From Streptomyces sp. NBC_00513 (lineage in GTDB: Bacteria > Actinomycetota > Actinomycetes > Streptomycetales > Streptomycetaceae), in contig NZ_CP107845.1 in the NCBI RefSeq assembly GCF_041431415.1, positions 62,001-126,000 of the forward strand: a stretch of DNA of 64,000 nucleotides, read 5' to 3'. Shown here piece by piece: positions 1-8,130 of this stretch (within the stretch, counting starts at the first letter, position 1; each line of letters opens with the position of its first letter). A program made the position numbers and the translations under genes. The notes beneath the pieces were generated by a model, which saw only the letters and a program-made list of their open reading frames with translations, was not told the origin of the DNA and did not search any database.

Positions 1-1461
1 CGCCGCGGCCGCCTCGCCCGAACCGTGGTGCTTCCAGAACGGGGCGAGCGACTGGGCGAGCGTGCGCGCCCGGTCGAGGTCCCCGGCATCCAGGTGGCTC
101 TGAAGTTCCCGCAGTGCGCCCTCGGAGCCGGCCTCGGCGCGGGCCGTGAACGAGCGCTGCCGGGGCCACAGGACCACGGCGGCCCGCCGGTACCAGCGGT
201 CGAGGGTGTTGCCGTAGTTGCCCATGTAGCCCTCGTACTCGGACTGGTAGGGCGTCAGGTCCTTGTTCTCGGTGGTGGCGGACACCTCGGCGTACGCGAC
301 GGGCAGGTTGATCTGCTCGCCGCCGGTGCCGTCCGGGCGGGTCCACCAGCTCAGCGTGATCTCGTCGTCGATCAGCTCGTGCAGTTCGTAGCTGGAGAAG
401 TCGCCGCTGCGGCGGCGCTCGGCACCAAATTCCCCGTCGGGATCCAGGAGACATTCACCCCCGCACTCCTCGTCCTCGCAGTCGTCGCAGTGCTCGACCT
501 CGCCGTAGTAGTCGTAGCGGTCGTACGGCGCATGCGCGTCCCAGGTCTCCTTCACCTCGGCCAACGCGAGGACCGCTTCGCAGTCCGTCTCTGCGGCGGC
601 TTGGCGGAGCAGGGCGGTGCGGGTGGCGTCGGCTCCCTTGAGGCGGTCCCAGTCCAGGCCGCGCTGGGTGTACTCGTGGTCGAGGAGGTACACGAGGCGG
701 TTCGGGGGCGCGGCCTTCCGGCGGCCGTAGGCGTAGCGCTCTTCGGCCGGCTCGGTGAAGTGTTGGGTCAAGCAGTGGGCCAGGTCGGCGACCGGCTCCC
801 CGTCGTCCTCGCCGGCCGGGCGGATGCGTTCGGCGAGGAGGTTCATGGTGAGGGTGACGCGGTAGCCGGACTTGACGGGCTTGACCTCGTGCAGGCAGTC
901 CGCGTAGAAGGCGGCGAAGGTCAGGTTCTCCCGGGACGCCTGGTGGACGACGCTGCGGCCGGCGTGCGAGACGACGAGTTCGCCGCCGGTGTGGTGCGAG
1001 GGCAGCGAGACGACCAGGGTGCCCACCATGGAGTCGTCCTTCTCGGAGTCCTGGTGCGGTAGGAAGAACTGGCCCTTGCCGTAGACGAGCAGTGCGTGCG
1101 GCTCAGCACGCAGGACGACGGTGGGCGGCAGACCGAGCGCGGTGCGGACACCGTCGAGGACGCCGTCCAGGGTGCGGTCCCAGTCGGTTCCGCCGAGCGT
1201 GATGCGGTCCGGGGTGACCTCCCAGGTGTCACGGACGCTGGTGTCGGATAGGGTCTGCTCGCCGCGGCCGAAGGATGCCCGCCGGGCCTGCGCGATCAGT
1301 TTCTTGGTGACCGGGGCACGCAGCGGCAGCGGCAGTTCCCCCACCCCGTCGACCTCGATGCTCAGCGCGCGGGCCGACATCTCGATACGGGTGCTGAAGT
1401 CCCCGCCCTGCTGCGCGTCGCCGAGCAGCTCCGCCAGCTGCTTCCGCGCTCCGTGTCCCAT
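1..1461 (-). CDS. 2OG-Fe(II) oxygenase family protein (C-terminus beyond window)
   Basis: The frame is open from an ATG at 1461 down to the first base of the window, 487 codons without a stop, so the C-terminus lies outside. The central part has the metal-binding pattern of prolyl-4-hydroxylase-type 2-oxoglutarate/Fe(II) oxygenases: His-x-Asp at about residues 136-138 (FLPHQDSEKDD), a distal His near 191 (CLHEVKPVKSGYR) and a following Arg near 201 that would bind 2-oxoglutarate. After the oxygenase core there is a Cys/Asp/Glu-rich stretch (CDDCEDEECGGEC, near residue 325) and an acidic region of unknown role. The substrate cannot be inferred. No signal peptide is visible, so it is probably cytoplasmic. 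It is transcribed away from the rest of the window. Confidence 0.75.
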   Translation of the reverse strand, partial: MGHGARKQLAELLGDAQQGGDFSTRIEMSARALSIEVDGVGELPLPLRAPVTKKLIAQARRASFGRGEQTLSDTSVRDTWEVTPDRITLGGTDWDRTLDGVLDGVRTALGLPPTVVLRAEPHALLVYGKGQFFLPHQDSEKDDSMVGTLVVSLPSHHTGGELVVSHAGRSVVHQASRENLTFAAFYADCLHEVKPVKSGYRVTLTMNLLAERIRPAGEDDGEPVADLAHCLTQHFTEPAEERYAYGRRKAAPPNRLVYLLDHEYTQRGLDWDRLKGADATRTALLRQAAAETDCEAVLALAEVKETWDAHAPYDRYDYYGEVEHCDDCEDEECGGECLLDPDGEFGAERRRSGDFSSYELHELIDDEITLSWWTRPDGTGGEQINLPVAYAEVSATTENKDLTPYQSEYEGYMGNYGNTLDRWYRRAAVVLWPRQRSFTARAEAGSEGALRELQSHLDAGDLDRARTLAQSLAPFWKHHGSGEAAAA

Positions 1462-1512
1462 ACTGTTTCGTCCCCGGGGGTGCAGCGTGCCGTATGGCCT
1501 GTCCCGGAAACC

Positions 1513-2502
1513 CTAACGCCGCGGGCAGTCCTTGTTCCCGGGCTGCTGGTCATGCGGCGAGTGAGTATGCCGCGGTAGCGGATGGTGTGAACTGTAGGTG
1601 ATCGCGTTGCTGGTGGTAGTGCCAGTAGGCGTCGAAGTCGCTGTCCACGGACAGTGGGAGTCCGCCGGCCGGGCCGGTCGTCTCCTTTCAGTAGCAGGAG
1701 CCCGCCGGGCTGAGGACGCCCATGTCAGGGGTGGAGCAGGGCACGGGTGTGCCGTCGATCGCGCAGGAGGGCCCGTCGCCGCCGGTCTTGCCCGGTCGCT
1801 GCCGGGGCTTGCCCGGCAGGGGCTTGCCCGGGTCCTGGGCTGTGATGTCGCAGTCCAACTCCCGAGGGGGACAGACGACTCCCCCGCCGTCCGCGAGAGC
1901 CGGCACCGCGGCGTGCGCGAGGAGCAGCCCGGCCACCAGGGTGAGGGCGGTCGCGCGGGGGCGGGGCAGCACGTGCGGTCTCGCTCGATCGTGGACGTGT
2001 AGACCCGCCAGGGGCCCGTCTTGGTGTGCTGGGCCGTGGAGGTCACCACGTGCCGGCGTGGCCCCGAGGAGACCGTCACAGGCTTCCCGGCGGCCTTGGC
2101 GACCTTGTCGTAGGCGGAGGAGTCCACGCAGTCCGTGATCGACGCCCGCCACGTGTCCCCAACCGTGTCAAGGGAGTCGACCCTCGGGGAGCGGACCGGG
2201 GCGCCCCTCATCACGGTCCCGCGCTGCTGGTACCAGAACAAGGTGGCCTTGATGTCCGCCAACGCCTTGTCCGTCGCGTGCTTCTCCAACTCCGGGTCCA
2301 ACACCGCGTTCGCGTACGACCGCGTCTCCGCCGCCGCCAACGCCCCATACGCCGTCAGGACCGCCGTCTCCTCGGCCGCCTGAGGAGCCACCGGCACCAC
2401 CGACGACGTCGCCACCGAAGACCCCGCCGCGGCCGGCTTCCCGTCCGACGACGCACCACCGCAACCCGCCATCAGACAGAACCCGACCCCAAGCCCCCGC
2501 AA
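1513..2502 (-). CDS. putative lipoprotein-like secreted protein, frame runs on past its natural end
   Basis: The first roughly 165 residues resemble small Streptomyces lipoproteins of the NTF2-like/DUF type: a short LMAGCGG lipobox-like Cys, an Ala/Ser-rich linker, then a domain with EETAVLTAYGALAAAETRSY and ITDCVDSSAYDKVAK, ending near TSTIERDRTC. Such proteins normally stop at that Cys; here the frame continues as a Pro/Arg-rich tail that overlaps the next gene out of phase, so only the first half is trustworthy. The start is also odd: the TTG at 2502 gives almost no hydrophobic signal, while the +1 frame just upstream (GTG at about 2527) encodes a more normal MRVRGLRVAGA leader. A one-base loss in the C5 run at 2494-2498 would explain this. 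Function unknown; probably a decayed surface protein. Confidence 0.5.
   Translation of the reverse strand: MRGLGVGFCLMAGCGGASSDGKPAAAGSSVATSSVVPVAPQAAEETAVLTAYGALAAAETRSYANAVLDPELEKHATDKALADIKATLFWYQQRGTVMRGAPVRSPRVDSLDTVGDTWRASITDCVDSSAYDKVAKAAGKPVTVSSGPRRHVVTSTAQHTKTGPWRVYTSTIERDRTCCPAPARPPSPWWPGCSSRTPRCRLSRTAGESSVPLGSWTATSQPRTRASPCRASPGSDRARPAATGPPARSTAHPCPAPPLTWASSARRAPATERRRPARPADSHCPWTATSTPTGTTTSNAITYSSHHPLPRHTHSPHDQQPGNKDCPRR
1550..1687 (-). pseudogene. transposase C-terminal remnant (possibly ISKra4-like)
   Basis: Directly after the premature TGA of the secreted-protein gene the same frame encodes about 45 residues, with DSDFDAYWHYHQQRDH near the middle and a terminal TAAYSLAA before TGA at 1550-1552. 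This resembles the extreme C-terminus of ISKra4-type actinobacterial transposases, which end in a DFxxYWxFHxxxEHxR pattern. The assignment is from memory of that pattern and is not secure. No terminal repeats were found. It explains how the neighbouring gene lost its 3' part. Confidence 0.35.
1688..1972 (-). pseudogene. truncated secreted protein, partner of the preceding lipoprotein gene
   Basis: A GTG at 1972 begins a 94-residue product with a clear Sec signal (TALTLVAGLLLAHAAVPALA, residues about 8-27), then a Pro/Gly/Lys linker (KPLPGKPRQRPGKTGG) and a Cys-containing start of a mature domain (SCAIDGTPVPC, ending GSCY). In the Streptomyces two-gene module I recall, this second protein continues with a Trp after GSCY and is several hundred residues long; here TGA follows immediately and the downstream DNA encodes a transposase-like tail. 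The gene was probably cut by insertion or deletion at about 1690. It overlaps the end of the lipoprotein domain, which fits translational coupling. Confidence 0.55.
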
Positions 2503-2551
2503 CCCGTAGCCCCCGTACCCGCACCGCGCCTCCCACGTCCGTGATCATCAC

Positions 2552-3150
2552 GTCACGCCAGCGCCACCAGCCCCCACAATCCCCCGACTTCCAGCCGCAC
2601 CCGACCAGCCCACCGCCAACCCCGAACCCAGACCCATCCCCACAACCAAGTCCGGCCAGTCACCGACCCGAAACCCAGGCCTGACCAGGCAGAACGAGCA
2701 CAAGCCCAGAAGTTGTCTTCCCCCCATCTCTCCCCCAACTGTTCCGAGCCCAGGGCCAACCGCCCCAGCACACGACCCGACCGAACACCCCACGCCAGAC
2801 CCATCCCCCCACATAAGAAAGTCTGGCTAGTCACCGGCCGCGATACCCGGCCTGACCAGGGACGACGCCGAGGGAGCGCCGTACCCGCCTCCCCCCATGT
2901 TCGACCCCATGTGTACCGCTGGCGGGGGCCCGCCACCGGCCCGGAACGAGACGGCGAGACTGGACAGATGAACGAACGCCGCCAACTCGGCTCGGGCCCC
3001 CGCCCCGCCACACCCCCGGCACCACCGACCGCAGGGCGCCGGGCCCGCCTCGCCGCCGAGGGCACCCCGACACCCCCGCCCACCGAGGCCGCCGCCGGCG
3101 AGCGTCCCGAGCAGCAGCCCGGCCGACGCGCCCTCAGACCCGGCACCTCC
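2552..3150. other. about 600 bp with no convincing gene
   Basis: Open frames exist on both strands but their products are Pro/Arg- or Gly/Arg-rich and show no conserved fold, as expected for shadow frames in high-GC DNA. The only stretch with any protein-like character is on the plus strand near 2968-3160 (MNERRQLGSG then a Pro/Ala/Glu-rich tail), which could be the start of a low-complexity protein whose repeats continue into the CCGGTGA cluster. I do not call a gene. Confidence 0.4.
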
Positions 3151-3155
3151 ACCGA

Positions 3156-3274
3156 CCGGTGACTCACCGATCCAGTCACCGGTGACTGAAACGGTGAGTT
3201 CAGCAACCGGTGACTGAGCCGGTGAGTTCACCCCGCAGGACCGGTGACCAGGCCGGTGACTGGACCGGTGACTG
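3156..3274. repeat. cluster of seven CCGGTGA iteron-like repeats with a 16-bp palindrome
   Basis: CCGGTGA occurs exactly at 3156, 3179, 3207, 3219, 3241, 3253 and 3265; several copies extend to CCGGTGACTG. Three intervals are exactly 12 bp (3207-3219, 3241-3253, 3253-3265). One copy is the perfect palindrome CAGTCACCGGTGACTG at 3173-3188. Clustered short direct repeats with a palindrome can be operator or iteron sites for a replication, partition or repressor protein. Alternatively they are the DNA of a Pro-Val-Thr-Gly coding repeat in a decayed low-complexity protein, which the 12-bp (4-codon) spacing would also give. Confidence 0.6.
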
Positions 3275-3378
3275 GGCAAGCCAGGCTTGCCCAGCACCTG
3301 TTATCGAACCGGCTACCGGCGCGCCTGTCACCAGGTCTGCCGAGTAGCCGAGGGGAGTCTCACCCCTCGGCTCTCACA

Positions 3379-3412
3379 GAACCGTGCGTAAAAGTCTCCC
3401 TTTACACGGCTC
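3379..3412 (-). ncRNA. group II intron domain V hairpin (domain VI follows at about 3335-3376)
   Basis: Read on the minus strand, the 34 nt begin GAGCCGTG and end GCACGGTTC, pairing to the classic domain V stem with an AGC-type catalytic triad position at the base. Next comes a strong hairpin (GCCGAGGGG ... CCCCTCGGC) followed by CTACTCGGCAGAC, matching a domain VI stem and the region of the 3' splice site. This confirms the reverse transcriptase is intron-encoded rather than a retron or DGR enzyme. Confidence 0.75.
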
Positions 3413-3427
3413 TTGTCGTTCTGATCG

Positions 3428-4691
3428 TCAGATCTGCATGGCGGACACGGTTGGGGTCAGGCGCCAGTGCGCGAACATGCGGGGGTGTCGCCGTGCGATC
3501 TCCTGCATCTTCGCGAGGGCCTTCCGCTTCGCCGCGAGCCGTTTGTACTTCTGGCGGATCCAGCGCACCAGGTAGACGTTGATACGCATCACGAAGGGGA
3601 TCAGCTCCCACGGTCTGAAACGTCCGTAGTAGTTGATCCAGCCCGCTACGACAGGGTTGATCCTGCATGCGAGCTCGTGGAAGGACATATCCGAGCGGGT
3701 GTGCAGGTGCCAGGAACGCACCTCCCGCCCCATCTTGTTCAGGGCTTCCCTGCTGACCGCCGGGTTGAACGACAGGAACTGCCTGCCGTGCCGGTTCCGG
3801 CCTCGTCTGGCGCGGAACGTGCACCCGAGGAACGTGAACGCCGTGTGCTCGTAGGAGCCGCGGCGCTTGCCATCCTTGCAGTAGACGATCCGGGTCTTGT
3901 TCGGGTGCAGACGCAGCCCGACCTCAGCCATTCTGTCCGTGAGCGTGGCCAGCACCTCGCGGGCCTGACGCTCGGAGACGCAGTGCATCACCGCGTCATC
4001 CGCGTACCGCTCGAACTGGACGTCCCGGAAGTTGCGGGCCATCCACATGTCGAACGCGTAGTGCAGGAACAGGTTCGCCATCACGGGAGAAACCGGAGCC
4101 CCTTGCGGGGTCCCCTTCTCCCGTTCCAGCAGGGAGCCGTCAGGCATGGCGAGCGGGGCAGCCAGCCACCGCCGCACATACAACTTCACCCAGACGGCAT
4201 CGGTGTGCGCACCCACCGCCTTGACCAGCAGGTCCCAGGGGACGCTGTCGAAGAACTTGGCGATGTCGAACTCCACCACCCAGTCCCGCTTCCAACAACG
4301 CTCCAGGCATTGTTCCACTGCGTCCAAGGCCGACCGTCCGGGCCGGTATCCATAGCTGTCCGGGGGAACACTGGATCCACCCTTCGCATCAGATGCCGAG
4401 CCACCCGGTCTGGGCCACACGGTCGGCAACAGCCGGAATTCCTACAATTCTCTCGCCGCCGCCATGAGGCTTCGGGATAGCCGCCGCGCGCACCGGTAGC
4501 GGAAAGTACGAGCCCGACGACATCCGATTCCAGACCTTGTAGAGATTATTCTTCAGGTCCTTCCCGAACTCGTCGATGCTCTGCCCATCCACTCCGGGCG
4601 CACCTTTGTTAGCCCTGACTTCCTCCCATGCCTCCTTGACTTCCCACTTCGAGATATCGAACGGCTTGATCTGAGACTTCAACTGGTCCAC
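3428..4691 (-). pseudogene. group II intron reverse transcriptase/maturase, two frameshifts
   Basis: The protein starts at a GTG at 4691 with a good AGGAG site just upstream. The first frame gives RT0/RT1 (VKEAWEEVRANKGAPGVDG, then IPKPHGGGERIVGIP). The frame then breaks near 4405 and again in a C5 run at 4362-4366; restoring one base at each point links VADRVAQT through RHLMRRVDPVF to PDSYGYRPGRSALDAV. The rest is intact: RT motifs with the catalytic YADD at 3995-4006, then the maturase X domain (CRINPVVAGWINYYGRF). No HNH endonuclease domain follows, as in endonuclease-minus intron classes. As written it is inactive, but both lesions are single-base losses in homopolymers and could be sequencing errors. 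Confidence 0.8.
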
Positions 4692-4866
4692 CGAACTCCT
4701 CCCGGACTGCGTCCGGTTGATGCGATCAACTCAGCCACGAACGACCCGGCCCCTTCGCTCCACCCCCGTTACAGGGGCTTCATCACTACTACGAGCCGGT
4801 CCGCCGGCAGGGCCCGCGTCGGTACTCAACCCCTCGCAGTGTCTGCTGCTTGGGGCGCTCCCCTGC

Positions 4867-5351
4867 TGCTGCAGCTGGACGCCGCCTGCCAGGCGGTCGA
4901 TGGCCTGGCGCGGGCCACCGAGGAGGCCTTTCGGTCGCACCCTGACGCGGCGATCATGCTGAGCTTTCCCGGGATCGGTCCTCAGGTCGGTGCCCGCATT
5001 CTGGTTGAGATCGGCGATGACAGGAGCCGGTTCGCCACGGCTGGTGGGTTGAAGGCGTACGCCGGGTCGGCTCCGATCACGCGGGCCTCTGGCAAGCGTC
5101 GCTACGTCGGTCGCCGGTTCGTGAAGAACAACCGGCTCAACCACGTCGGTCACCTGTGGGCCTTCGCCTCCCTCAGCGGTTCAAGCGGTGCGGACGCCCA
5201 TTACCGACGCCGCCGGTCGGGAGGGGACTGGCACATGCAGGCTCTGCGGCACCTGTTCAACCGGATGCTCGGCCAACTCCACCACTGCCTTCAGGCGGGC
5301 AGTCTGTTCGACGAAGCGATCGCTTTCCCCGCGAACCCCGCTACGGGGTGA
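4867..5351 (+). pseudogene. IS110-family transposase, C-terminal fragment
   Basis: About 160 residues match the C-terminal Transposase_20 domain of IS110/IS1111 enzymes: LSFPGIGPQVGARILVEIGD, FATAGGLKAYAGSAPITRASG and the basic segment KRRYVGRRFVKNNRL, ending at TGA 5349-5351. The N-terminal DEDD catalytic half is absent; upstream sequence belongs to the truncated group II intron. The fragment begins near LLLQLDAACQAVDG; anything before that is not transposase. It overlaps the 3' end of the convergent gene at 5341 by 11 bp, so its insertion may have supplied that gene's stop codon. Confidence 0.8.
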
Positions 5352-5868
5352 CTGGCGGGCACTCTTTCTCCGGCGCGGCCATGACCAGGCCCGAGCTCAC
5401 GGCGTCGATCCCAATGCGCTGGACGGAGGCCCAGCGGTCGAGGAGGTAGCAGGCCGAGTCGGGGTCGTACGCCGCCGTGGGCAGTTGCGGTATGCGCTTG
5501 CGGCCGGTTTCATCGAGGCGGTAAGGAACGTCGAAAGCCGTGTTCCAACCGTCCAGGTCCGCGGCAAAACGCTCTTCCGCCTGCGCCGGACCGATTCCCA
5601 GGTACTGGGCGATCTCAGCCCAGGAACTGCCCCGCTCGCGTTCGTAGATCACGGCCGCGGCCAGAGCGCGCTCTGTGAGCTCGATGAGCTGGAATGCCTG
5701 GCTCACCCGGCCCCCGGGACCGGTGTCGGCGTCCCATTCGGTGGCCACCAAGCCACTCGCGTGGTCCGCGACGTCCACGGCGTGATCGCAGAGGACCAGG
5801 CGTGCCAGAGCCTGGCGGGTGAATCGGGCACGGTCGGCGTCGTAAGGGGTCGTCTCAGTCACCCCCAC
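5341..5868 (-). CDS. hypothetical protein with HTH-like segment
   Basis: A 175-residue acidic protein from a GTG at 5868 (a second GTG two codons later is possible). The middle has a sigma-like HTH pattern, ERERGSSWAEIAQYLGIG followed by PAQAEERF (residues about 78-105), the form found in Streptomyces orphan proteins that scan an RxxGxSWxEIA motif. The C-terminal part is Trp/Tyr-rich (YLLDRWASVQRIG). The last residues overlap the IS110 fragment, so the native C-terminus may be altered. Function unknown; possibly DNA-binding. Confidence 0.6.
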   Translation of the reverse strand: MGVTETTPYDADRARFTRQALARLVLCDHAVDVADHASGLVATEWDADTGPGGRVSQAFQLIELTERALAAAVIYERERGSSWAEIAQYLGIGPAQAEERFAADLDGWNTAFDVPYRLDETGRKRIPQLPTAAYDPDSACYLLDRWASVQRIGIDAVSSGLVMAAPEKECPPVTP

Positions 5869-6224
5869 AGCCTCGCAGGCCGTATCCGCGGCGAGTACCC
5901 GATTTCCGCAAGGGACCGGTCTCCGCTTGACGGCTTAACTGCATGAGGTGTCTTTCCCGCGCGACAGCCAGAGGAGGTTTCCAGCACTGCCCGGGGGCCG
6001 GCCGCGGCCGCCGTCCCGCACGCCTGTCGCGCCCGCCCGCACCCCGGGGATCCAACCTCCCCAGCCCAGGTCAGCGGCCCCTTGTCGCGCCGACAGACCG
6101 ACCCGCGCGACAGGACACACGACAACCGCAGCCGGCACCTGACACTGACAATGACACCGCCGCCCGCCGTCACAGCCGCCCCGGGTCCCAGGCCAACGCC
6201 CCGCGGCGTGTCAGATCTCAGGTC
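5869..6224. other. intergenic, no gene recognised
   Basis: Frames on both strands are Arg/Pro-rich and mutually contradictory. I found no strong ribosome-binding site plus conserved start, no tRNA shape and no terminal repeat. It lies between the HTH-like orphan and a degenerate paralogue of two small genes elsewhere in the window. Confidence 0.4.
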
Positions 6225-6440
6225 GTCAGGGGTGTCCCCGGTCCACAGGAAACGCGACTCGTCCCCCGGCGCCGGGGTAGTCGGATCGACCACCCGGGCC
6301 CCACTGGCCGTCGTCGGTCATCAGCAGCGCACCGTCCGCGCGCTCGTCTTGGCCGCCGCGTCACACCCGGCCCGACCACGGCATCGTACGTCGTCGGCTG
6401 CTCCATAGGGGGGCGGAGCCTTGCAGGGCTCATCCCACCA
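6225..6440 (-). pseudogene. degenerate GGPLDG-family small protein
   Basis: Pieces in different minus-strand frames align in order with the intact proteins at 47657-47920 and 61057-61410: TTYDAVVGPG (matching VYAELLGGPLDG), then DGALLMTDDGQWGPGGRSDY (matching the GALLI...YGPGGRAxY core), then DESRFLWTGDTPDD (matching GLFLWRGDTP). At least two frame changes and loss of the N-terminus make it non-functional. The family is a Streptomyces-type orphan of unknown function; the value of this entry is that it shows a third copy. Confidence 0.5.
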
Positions 6441-6539
6441 CCTCGCCTGCCGAGTGGGTCGCGCTCCCACCCGAAGGTCACTCATGACAGCCGCTCGGCG
6501 GTCTGCCTGATGACGGCACGTAGCGTATGGCGAAGTTCC

Positions 6540-7496
6540 TCACCTGATCACGTGTCCTTGATCACCGCTCAAATACCTGGCTCGTTTGCCGCTCTGTTCG
6601 TTCATGAGATACCTCCGCAGCCGCGATCCTTCTGAGCACCACAGTTCGCGGGAGCACCGCTCGCAGGCGGCGGCGTGTTCCTCATAGTCAGCGGCGGCCG
6701 ATCGGGAAGCCTGCTCCCCCACTCGCCTCACAGCGGGCGGCTCCCCGGCGGGGGCGGGTAACGGATCACAGCGCGTGTGGTCTTGAGGAGGATGCGTGCC
6801 ATCAACCTGAGGTTGTAGAGGCGCATCAGCCATCTCATGGTCGAGAGCTTGGTAAACCCTGGTAGGGGCGTCATGTGACGCCCCCTGCTCGGTCAGGTGA
6901 CGCCCCGTGCCCTTGTCACGTGACGACCTCTGAATCAGCTCCTCGGCGACCCACCCGGCGTCACGTGAAGCCCTTTGGTTGCCTTCGACTCCCAGGCCAT
7001 CAGGCGTCACCTGCCGCGCTGTCTCATTGGCGCGTTTGTGTCGAAGTCGTCGATCATGCTCAGAGCTGGACAACACCGCAACAGCGCGTTCCCAGTCGAG
7101 GCCTTTGCCGGTCTCAGCGTTCGCGCCGATGGGAAGCGTGCAGGCATAGGTGGCGGGCTTGGGGTTGCGGCCTCCCCGCGCGTGCGCGGTCTTCCTGATC
7201 AACTGCATCGCCTCGGCCGCGAGAAGCACCTTGTGGACTGTCTCCTTGCTGCATCGGCCCACCGCCATGAGCGTCTGGGTGCCGAGAAAGGCGTTGGTTC
7301 CGTCCTCATTGGCGGCTTGGCCGATCGCTTGGAGGATCGAGAAGAACGATGCGCCGAGGAACTTCCATCGAGGGTCGCTCGTGGTCGCCTTCGGTACATG
7401 CTTGGCCGCCCTCAACAGGAACCACCGCCAGGAATGTGCGGGCGCCCAGCCCCGGTTGACGTCCGAAGCGGCCTCATCGATCTCTGCATCGCTCAT
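6540..7496 (-). CDS. winged helix-turn-helix protein, possibly plasmid replication or partition related
   Basis: A 318-residue protein from an ATG at 7496 (upstream in-frame codons would intrude on the divergent promoter, so they are not used). Residues about 5-130 include GRCSKETVHKVLLAAEAMQL followed by GGRNPKPATYAC, a winged HTH of the helix-turn-helix domain type seen on actinobacterial plasmids and integrative elements. The C-terminal half is polar, low in hydrophobics and ends with a Cys-containing segment (AACERCSRELWCSEGSRLRRYL) that may bind zinc. It is divergent from the small HTH gene at 7609 with only about 112 bp between starts, so the two may share an operator. Relation to replication initiators is inferred from the domain only. 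Confidence 0.55.
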   Translation of the reverse strand: MSDAEIDEAASDVNRGWAPAHSWRWFLLRAAKHVPKATTSDPRWKFLGASFFSILQAIGQAANEDGTNAFLGTQTLMAVGRCSKETVHKVLLAAEAMQLIRKTAHARGGRNPKPATYACTLPIGANAETGKGLDWERAVAVLSSSEHDRRLRHKRANETARQVTPDGLGVEGNQRASRDAGWVAEELIQRSSRDKGTGRHLTEQGASHDAPTRVYQALDHEMADAPLQPQVDGTHPPQDHTRCDPLPAPAGEPPAVRRVGEQASRSAAADYEEHAAACERCSRELWCSEGSRLRRYLMNEQSGKRARYLSGDQGHVIR

Positions 7497-7608
7497 ACCC
7501 CGACACTCTCCCACGAGGTTTCTCTCACAGCAACCAGATTGCCTTATGGGAAACTGGAGAGGCTTTGGGTGTACCCCTGAAGACCCAGAGGCCCGCAGGA
7601 TCGATAGC

Positions 7609-7956
7609 ATGTCCGGCATGAAGAAGACTCCGAAGCAGCAGGCTCAGGAGGCGGTGACCGAACTCGAGCTGCGTCTCATCGAAGCGGTGGAGCACGCGAG
7701 ACTCCGCGCGGAGATCACCTACGAGCAACTCGGCAGGCACCTTGGCCTGTCGAAGAGCCAGGTCAGCAAACGCCAGGACGGCCTCATCAAGTACTCCGTA
7801 CGGGAGATGCACCACATCGGAGTCCTGTTCGGAGTTGACCCGCTGGTAATGGCCGCGGGCCTTGGGACCTGGCTCAATGACATCGACCCGCACAAGGTCC
7901 GCGCCAAACTGGAAACCACGGGCTCGCGGAACCCGACATTGCCCGCCGCCGGATAG
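7609..7956 (+). CDS. small helix-turn-helix protein
   Basis: A 115-residue protein from an ATG at 7609. A short helical N-terminus (KKTPKQQAQEAVTELELRLI) precedes a HTH (ITYEQLGRHLGLSKSQVSKRQDGL, about residues 37-60) that resembles sigma-like or Cro-type DNA-binding segments, and a C-terminal part with HHIGVLFGVDPLVMAAGLGTW. It is divergent from the wHTH gene at 7496; a repressor role at the shared intergenic region is plausible but not shown. The downstream DNA is a junk zone of fused remnants. Confidence 0.65.
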   Translation: MSGMKKTPKQQAQEAVTELELRLIEAVEHARLRAEITYEQLGRHLGLSKSQVSKRQDGLIKYSVREMHHIGVLFGVDPLVMAAGLGTWLNDIDPHKVRAKLETTGSRNPTLPAAG

Positions 7957-8009
7957 CACGTCACATCACGTAACGCGAGGAAGATGCGCGGAGTGATCGG
8001 GGTCCACTC

Positions 8010-8130
8010 TGCGGGCCAGCCGCCCTGGAGGCCCCCGCCCCGGCCCACTTCATCGTCTTCGACCCCCTGCAGGCCAACGGCGCCGAGCTGCTGATGCTGC
8101 GCATCGGGGAGCGGCGCCAGCTGGAGTTCA
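8010..8130 (+). pseudogene. ATP-dependent DNA ligase fragment
   Basis: About 40 residues reading ALEAPAPAHFIVFDPLQANG then AELLMLRIGERRQLE match the adenylation-domain region of actinobacterial ATP-dependent DNA ligases (the consensus AHFVAFDLLQxxGxELLxxPYxxRRxxLE). Neither the upstream KxDG motif nor the downstream part is present; the frame runs into the edge of an IS110 remnant on the opposite strand. A fragment left by insertion and deletion. Confidence 0.55.

Larger units (their letters stand above)
3335..4860 (-). mobile_element. group II intron, 5'-truncated
   Basis: The minus strand carries a maturase/reverse transcriptase gene followed at its 3' side by recognisable intron domains V and VI (3335-3412). 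Upstream of the ORF only about 150 nt of intron RNA remain, including a domain III-like stretch (GTAGTAGTGATGAAGCCCC and GGGGTGGAGCGAAGGGG, about 4745-4795). A complete element would need several hundred nt of domain I. The missing 5' end abuts an IS110 transposase fragment that has itself lost its N-terminus, so one deletion or recombination probably removed both. The exact 3' splice boundary is uncertain by several bases. Confidence 0.7.

Noticed and set aside
2553-3206. 217-codon minus-strand open frame
   Set aside because: Gly/Arg/Ser-rich product spanning the repeat cluster, competing with an equally long plus-strand frame; no motif.
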